Positions 60,801 through 64,000 of a stretch of 64,000 nucleotides of DNA are shown here, one piece after another (the first letter of the stretch is position 1; each line of letters begins with the position of its first letter). The stretch lies in contig NZ_JANHOF010000001.1 of the NCBI RefSeq assembly GCF_024498075.1, forward strand, positions 124,001-188,000. Direction: 5' to 3'. The notes beneath the pieces are model-generated. The model was given only the letters and a program-made list of their open reading frames with translations, ran no database searches and had not been told where the DNA came from. The position numbers and the translations under genes are program-made. Source of the DNA: Paenibacillus mendelii (GTDB taxonomy: Bacteria; Bacillota; Bacilli; Paenibacillales; Paenibacillaceae).

Positions 60801-63423
60801 CATCGTCGTTGACCGACCGGCTGAAGGTCAGATGCGGGCGCACGTCGAGCGGCACGACCGGAATCGCCGCCGGATTCGGTTCGACGCCTTCGTCCATGTA
60901 GGGAACCGGCCATCCGGCCGTTACCTTGAAGTGCTCCAAGGTGGCTTCCTGCAGAGGCTTCGGCAGAGCCGGCTCTTTAGGCTCCGGCCCCCACTCCAGC
61001 TTCACGTCGGCAGTCAGGTCGGGAAGCGGCCACGGCAGCTCGAGCGAAGAATGCAGCTCGCCAAGCAGATGGAAGGGATCGAACACGTCCGCCGACAGCT
61101 TCGCGTCCGCCGAGATCCCGAGCCCGATGCCGAATGCGGATAGCTCGAGCTTGCCATGCAGCCAGACGTCGCCGTGGAAATGCGCGGGCCTGAAGCTGAT
61201 CGCCGCGTTTCCTTCCAGCCATGCCTCGACCACGAGCTTCAGCGGACCGAACTTCCAGCTCTCGTCGTAGCCGATCCATGCGCCCATCGCCAGCGAGCGG
61301 GCATCCAGCATGAAGTAGGCATTGGCTTCGAACAGTTTGAACAGCTCGGCGCGAATACGCTTATCGCGAGGCTCTTTCTCTCCCAAATACAGGTGCCAAG
61401 CCGAGGCGTCCTGGAAGTTGAAGTACGCTTCCGCACCTCCGCGAATGTCAATGAGTTCGCCGCCTATCCCGTATTTATAGCGGGCGTCCAGACCGACCTC
61501 CAGCATGCCCGCCCGGTTGTCGATGACCGCGAGCGCTCTGAACGTAGGATCATCGCTCAGTTTGGCCCGATCCTGGAGCAGGTTCGCCTTGCCTTCAATC
61601 AGGATAATCGGTCCCGGGAATATGATGACGAGCAGCATCTTGCCCGAGAACGTAAACCCGTTGTCCGCTACCGTGCCGATTGTCACGCCGGCACCGAGCG
61701 CGAGACTGTCTTGGTTGTTCTTCCATTTTTCTTTAAGCTTTTCGATGCCGGCAGGCGTTCTTTTGTACCAGTGCTCATACCATTCTTCCTCCGGCTTCCT
61801 ATTCGGCTCCATTTGATAGGCGAACAGGCCGGACAGCCCGTACAGGGCAAGCCCCGTCGACCAGAGCGGAATGCCCGCCGGAAGCTCCGCCCCCAAATAC
61901 AGGGCGAAGAAGTTATACCCGTTCGTCGATCCGATGACGATCGTCGCATCGAGCTCCAATCCGAGCGAAGGAAGCTTCACCCGGATGTCTCCGTCGAACC
62001 GGTTGATGTCGTTCCCCGCCTCCTTCAGCTTTCGGTAGGATACTGCGCCCTTGAATTGCAGCGTCCCGGGGATTTCAAGTTCAACGCCTACGCCGTTCAT
62101 AGAAATGCCCGGCGGCCTGCCGGACCCGTCGTCGTACCATGTGACACGCAGGCCTTCGACCGATGCGCCGGCTGGCAGCCCGTCTACCAGCTTGAGCCCG
62201 CCGGAGAACCCGATCCAGCTGCCGCCGTCGTCGCTTTTGCCAAAGCCTAGCTTCGTAATTTCGAGACGGAAGCCGTACAAATTGAATGCATATTGCTCGC
62301 GCAGATTCAGCCATCCGCCCTCGAGGCGCACGTTGCCGTCCGAATCGACGGCGAGCTCCTCCACTTTGAAGGCAGGCCAATCGAGCGCGGGCGCGCCGAA
62401 GGTAGGACGGACCTCCCCGCTAAGCATAGCGGTGAACTTCCCGTCCATCAAGCGGAAGCCTAAGCTATCCAGCTTCATCGTTAGCACGGAATTACTGACG
62501 GCTGCCAGCCCGCCGGCTGCATTCGCCAGCTTCACCGTCACGCCTCCGTCGCCGATTCCGAGGTCGACGTCGACAGGCGCATTGAAGAAGGGCAGCGTCA
62601 TCCGTCCGCTGATCTTGGAGGCCGTTAGCGCGTTCTGCCGGAAGGAGATTTCCGCCTTGCTCAGACTAAGTCCCATGCCGAACAGCTGCGCCGATAGCGC
62701 CGACCCCCAGACGGCGCTGACGCTGCCGGAGAACCCGCCGTTGCCGATATAGCCGTTAGTCAGCTCCAGCTGCCCGACGATCTCTGCCAGCTCGCCGGGC
62801 AAATATAGTCCTGCCTTGGCGATATGAAAGCCTCTCCATCCGGCAGGCATGCCCGGCGGCGGGCTGTTCGCGTCCAGAAACAGGCGGATGTCTTTAGCTT
62901 CGATGACAATCCCGGTGCTGCCGATGAAACAAGGCGGCAGATCGATACTGACTCCCCCGCTGATCCCGAAGTTGCCGTCCATGTCCATGGATATCGTTAC
63001 TTTGGCAAGCGTGATATCCACATGATCGGCAGCGGGATCAGGTTCGAACGTATCCGGCTTATCCGGCAATTCCGCATGCAGCATGCGCGCCGGCTTTAGA
63101 AGGCTCGCATCGAGGCGCAAGCAAATCGGGACGTCGATAATCCGGACGGTCGGTACCGGTTCGGACTCGAACCTGAAGTGAAAGGCAGAATGGGAGCCTC
63201 CCGGAGCAAACACGAGCTTCAGAGCGTCCAGTCCCGGAATGCCGACGGCGAGCTCCGTCTCGAACAGCACACCGGTATTTACGGTAAGGGACGGTTCGCG
63301 TATCATTTCCAACGGCTCGATCCATATGCGTTCGAAAGCTTCAAGCGGCGGAGGGTCCAACAGGCTCTTCGGCCACATGGATTCCACGTAGCGGCGAAGG
63401 GAAACGTATGCGGTCGTACTCAT
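54862..63423 (-). CDS. giant 2853-residue beta-rich protein with six lectin-like C-terminal repeats
   Basis: No signal peptide, no transmembrane segment and no catalytic motif that I recognise. Residues about 1-830 are beta-rich with recurring Gly/Leu/Asp strands (GISGGVSIDLPP, FFALYLGAELPAG, TGLALYGLSGLFAYQM, ELSAFGIGLGISADAKL), resembling the large DUF6603-like proteins, though I cannot verify this. Residues about 830-1370 look like Ig/FN3-type linker domains (WLWSRSPFNYSRH, NSTYRLKVIATVQ). Six concanavalin-A/LamG/DUF1080-like repeats follow at about 1371-1584, 1769-1964, 1978-2154, 2159-2328, 2338-2513 and 2528-2704, then a C-terminal beta tail. AAGGAGGATGG precedes the ATG. It lies 22 nt after a PLD-family gene, so the two form an operon. 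GC content is clearly higher than in the rest of the window. Function unknown. Confidence 0.88.
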   Translation of the reverse strand: MSTTAYVSLRRYVESMWPKSLLDPPPLEAFERIWIEPLEMIREPSLTVNTGVLFETELAVGIPGLDALKLVFAPGGSHSAFHFRFESEPVPTVRIIDVPICLRLDASLLKPARMLHAELPDKPDTFEPDPAADHVDITLAKVTISMDMDGNFGISGGVSIDLPPCFIGSTGIVIEAKDIRLFLDANSPPPGMPAGWRGFHIAKAGLYLPGELAEIVGQLELTNGYIGNGGFSGSVSAVWGSALSAQLFGMGLSLSKAEISFRQNALTASKISGRMTLPFFNAPVDVDLGIGDGGVTVKLANAAGGLAAVSNSVLTMKLDSLGFRLMDGKFTAMLSGEVRPTFGAPALDWPAFKVEELAVDSDGNVRLEGGWLNLREQYAFNLYGFRLEITKLGFGKSDDGGSWIGFSGGLKLVDGLPAGASVEGLRVTWYDDGSGRPPGISMNGVGVELEIPGTLQFKGAVSYRKLKEAGNDINRFDGDIRVKLPSLGLELDATIVIGSTNGYNFFALYLGAELPAGIPLWSTGLALYGLSGLFAYQMEPNRKPEEEWYEHWYKRTPAGIEKLKEKWKNNQDSLALGAGVTIGTVADNGFTFSGKMLLVIIFPGPIILIEGKANLLQDRAKLSDDPTFRALAVIDNRAGMLEVGLDARYKYGIGGELIDIRGGAEAYFNFQDASAWHLYLGEKEPRDKRIRAELFKLFEANAYFMLDARSLAMGAWIGYDESWKFGPLKLVVEAWLEGNAAISFRPAHFHGDVWLHGKLELSAFGIGLGISADAKLSADVFDPFHLLGELHSSLELPWPLPDLTADVKLEWGPEPKEPALPKPLQEATLEHFKVTAGWPVPYMDEGVEPNPAAIPVVPLDVRPHLTFSRSVNDDAFAGVNPQPVPWETVGDPDKGEGPMKARYALNSIELQRKNGTVWETIAQTTAGAPAGAEKLWGSWAPVPQLPSGEGAFTAQTKLWLWSRSPFNYSRHTNGSWEEWFTEEYADYPCIPPVPSERACLDFERQPSNTILISPWTSSQPSSFTLSWMAPAKQSVVTVASAVAGLKNALIFPSRAPSGPMQSVRNVISIALPKPVDRVELVVTDVEGVSVTAYDGNGKAYGPYNGGAADNPRLELTGLGIVRVELTGGYQIHLFRICAGEEGDRVEAVRRQTMTEHMVSETARWSQSGEVLLPNSTYRLKVIATVQAEGLRELSYVKRVEEQKKYVYFRTEGPPGLAKLSIPAGQSPDGFVSGLDDLKRYVAQTVPPTVPGEGEKPMLPKPVYRAYDVGVAFNEDYVDLMYRIDRRDLGLYLYDNNNRPVRDAEGRLVSLSNLWGRSDQLNLTRSEIRHLKLVNQSKCVSVDEDPILRSVTLSAAPHVLDADTIYEAKLVPLLWHDDFGDWPTGTIVSGPAGTLGRWKVLDEGQYAGPSRWEVRENAAEGSRWIESLTEIWGGNLLRSDPNKPGTMLLIGEDRNLPASHRDQPSRWTDYKFSAYLRSMDDDAVGVVFRFRDHKHHYRFVMDRERKYRRFIRVFGGVHTILAEDDYVYVPDRDELITIEVVGDSLKVYMNGTLVFAVTDSSNDAGSIGLYAWGNLGTRFSDVRVEDYRMDAPAVYRYSFTTSSFANFVHHLHSYQDAVWPVAAESMTDKAWAAYEAEAVSPQAVPSDVEYRSYEALIGELACAIAQSPSGRVEIERIESQGKVRALLLRSPEPIVWSRTDLQVGLAGLKMPAPQVRPEEIKAIGAVSGSSQPSDEHVTLMLREPSDLSNLSIEYACPPGPIANPSDDGPLLLDDFADRDSGMLFVEDFGPNALDHYSIVDEGRSHGPSDWRIASGHLVQLRNLYGGSGGDKDPEKPGTLAITGSAAWTDIRVRAALRSGDDDAIGLVFRYRDPNHYYRFSMDRDRRYRRLIRKAGGGNANVTVLWEDKVSYQVGVRYELVIDMFGDLLIGYLNRELLFCLKDGELASGQIGFYCWANLDAHFEALSVEALANSPLLWHAFLDDDVLGGFEISDAPYAYDGPSNWQAADGSIVQDSNIYGFNEDIVQPGTVAIGGPQEWRDIVLSVRLRSKDNDAIGVIFRYEDTDHYYIFVMDKERSFRKLVRRVAGIETVLWQDKVRYVRNHSYELTITMNGSELIGHLDGLPLFSVNDGAIGQGRIGLYTRANIAASFERIAVMESVRRVGRWTIRDEGELNAPSVWMLGDGSLEQRSGVYGSAMLAAPGTYAVSGRSDWRDYRLQVQARSDGDGAIGVMFRYRDPSNYYRLSLDQKRAFRRLIRMKDGAASVLWEASGSYVQGIPFTITVDAVGNRLTGYVDGNRLFELTDGTHGSGQVGLYSSQNNGARFERVEVVRPPLSAKALFRDRFRTGDMAGWTFPNLGSVWGTASWGTTDGELRQTGTLFGLDAKPALSGAAAILPGTPKGDLIIKAALRSMNGGIMGLLFRFAGPGDYYGFVMDQGARFRRLVKRQAGITMVLWEDRNSYQLGQTYELTIIAIGSELRGFIDDVPAFVVNDKDIPSGSIGLFCSGGTDIRFSRVELYPIELAFSDWLLTDSFAALVPGCWTFATDPEAEGEGSWSCSGEELLQTGKVSTPAADPNERGTYALAGDAGWTDYRISVVLRTEANGAIGVIFRYKDDNNFYKFSSMPGGASLVVKRKNGVETYLWGEGSSIAKGQRHLFTVDLDGPVMSGYLDGYPLFRIEDGDIPSGSIGLYASGDPGARFEEVCVAAPAWATYYRFGREKRYAAGTQIRVRSGQIPDAAEAGMLHRSAAALDEAGTIRFRNGGVRVRLRQAGSAGILHNRKFPSGALYGNTPAKVIRNRDGTGVFVIVPDAGSYRLTWTYRRDNTSIDPDSLVLREAGKASPERTVLDIPGYTL
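55310..59310 (-). repeat. six tandem diverged domain repeats within the giant gene
   Basis: Each unit of about 170-215 residues carries PGT.a..G...W.D......RS.d.dAIG..FRYrD..hYYrF.MDr.r.yRRLIR, then W.d...Y, Y.L......L.GylDg..LF...DG....G.iGLY and a final aRFe.V.V. Units 1-4 keep the aromatic/acidic signature best, and units 5-6 are more degenerate. Divergence at DNA level argues against recent duplication. Confidence 0.85.
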
Positions 63424-63445
63424 GATCCATCCTCCTTCGTCAATA

Positions 63446-64000
63446 TCAGAGCGTTAGCGGCTCGCGCGAATCATAGTCCGACAAGTCATACAGCGCATCC
63501 GAAGAGGCCGGCGGGAAAACGAGAGTATGCTTCTTGATATAGGCCGGCAGCGGGCATGGGGGAGCCACCGTCCCCCACGTGGATTCCCAAACAGCGAGCG
63601 CGGCGTTCAAATCGAGAAGTGGCAGCCGCGGCGCCCCGACGGTCAGTCCGAAATGGCCTCCCCATAAATCCGCCCTCGTCTTCTTCGCAAGCAGGTCATC
63701 CTCGTCCAGCACGCCGACGGACAGCTCCCCGTCGGTATATAAGCTCCTTCGCATGCAATTGGCCGAACCGATGAACAGCCAATGATCGTCGACGATCGTC
63801 ACTTTCGAGTGAACGATCGCTCCGTGTAAGAAGACGCCCAGGCGAGCCAAGTGAGCGGGTTGAAGCCCTTTTATCAAGTGATCCCGCAATGCCGTCTCTT
63901 GCCATGAATTGGGCGGATCGTTCGGATCGGGAGCGCCTGTCAGCAGAAGCACCTTGACGGAGGCGTTCGTCTTCAATTTATCGTTCAGCCAGCCCATAAT
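63446..64000 (-). CDS. phospholipase-D-family protein (5' end beyond window)
   Basis: The C-terminal about 184 residues are visible and the frame stays open to the window edge, so the start lies outside. The second HKD motif is present as VHSKVTIVDDHWLFIGSAN (HxKxxxxD plus GSAN), followed by RRSLYTDGELSVGV, characteristic of PLD/nuclease-type phosphodiesterases that attack phospholipids or nucleic acids. The visible start-like ATG at 63997 is internal. Its TGA is followed 22 nt later by the giant gene. Its base composition matches the giant gene and not the rest of the window. The biochemical substrate is not known. Confidence 0.85.
   Translation of the reverse strand: MMGWLNDKLKTNASVKVLLLTGAPDPNDPPNSWQETALRDHLIKGLQPAHLARLGVFLHGAIVHSKVTIVDDHWLFIGSANCMRRSLYTDGELSVGVLDEDDLLAKKTRADLWGGHFGLTVGAPRLPLLDLNAALAVWESTWGTVAPPCPLPAYIKKHTLVFPPASSDALYDLSDYDSREPLTL

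Noticed and set aside
1-64000. CRISPR arrays, tRNA or rRNA genes, T-box or other classical riboswitches
   Set aside because: Looked for by eye on both strands. No regularly spaced repeats, cloverleaf-like sequences ending in CCA, or recognisable riboswitch cores were found; a covariance-model search would be needed to exclude weak ones.

Overview
The window looks like chromosome of a spore-forming Bacillota of the Paenibacillaceae (Paenibacillus/Cohnella type). The evidence is several spore-associated small proteins (YhcN/YlaJ lipoprotein, YjcZ-type peptide, DUF1657 protein), strong AGGAGG ribosome sites with frequent GTG/TTG starts, an LplA/LplB/LplC-type sugar ABC operon, many AraC-type regulators with Fur boxes, and typical polysaccharide-degrading enzymes. 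Genus is inference. No tRNA, rRNA or CRISPR array was seen.

Layout. 0-5.3 kb: a partial serine hydrolase, a lone tyrosine recombinase, a broken NmrA-type reductase, an alkaline-phosphatase-superfamily lipoprotein and a frameshifted activase-related relic. 5.3-10.2 kb: cardiolipin synthase, sporulation lipoprotein, methyltransferase plus DUF1657, then a decayed stretch with an ABC-exporter relic, a 19-bp perfect inverted repeat and an IS110-type transposase relic. 10.2-16.2 kb: a drug-efflux MFS gene behind what looks like a leader-peptide translational attenuator, a methyltransferase, an ankyrin protein, the lipid II flippase Amj, an ArsR gene with an internal amber stop, and a kinase-fold phosphotransferase. 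16.2-21.1 kb: an AraC regulator diverging from two PhyH-family dioxygenases, with a third converging, then a short flavoprotein and a YjcZ peptide. 21.4-27.3 kb: a BtrH-like protein, a LacI relic, an apiosidase-like hydrolase, a zinc-type dehydrogenase and an MFS transporter. 27.4-31.4 kb: an iron island (AraC, siderophore-binding protein, AraC, each with a Fur-like box) and a TauE-type exporter.

31.6-44.8 kb: a B-box membrane protein, a divergent phosphotransferase, a PPC-domain secreted protein with a poly-A frameshift, a frameshifted Nudix gene, a 1289-residue secreted heparinase-II/III-like lyase, a GntR regulator fused to a sugar-binding domain, and the sugar ABC operon. Two similar long palindromes lie upstream of the ABC operon and of a neighbouring relic. 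Together they suggest a polysaccharide uptake and breakdown module whose regulator senses sugar directly.

45-54.4 kb: small housekeeping genes (GNATs, Nudix, sugar epimerase-like, HxlR/MFS pair, isochorismatase) grading into a pseudogene graveyard (nucleotidase-like HAD, RlmH-like, FAD oxidoreductase split on opposite strands, HxlR and DUF418 relics). 54.8-64 kb: a clearly GC-richer two-gene unit, a phospholipase-D-family protein (cut by the window end) followed 22 bp later by a giant 2853-residue protein without a signal peptide. That protein has a beta-rich N-terminal half and six lectin-like C-terminal repeats. It is the most novel-looking locus here; its function is unknown.
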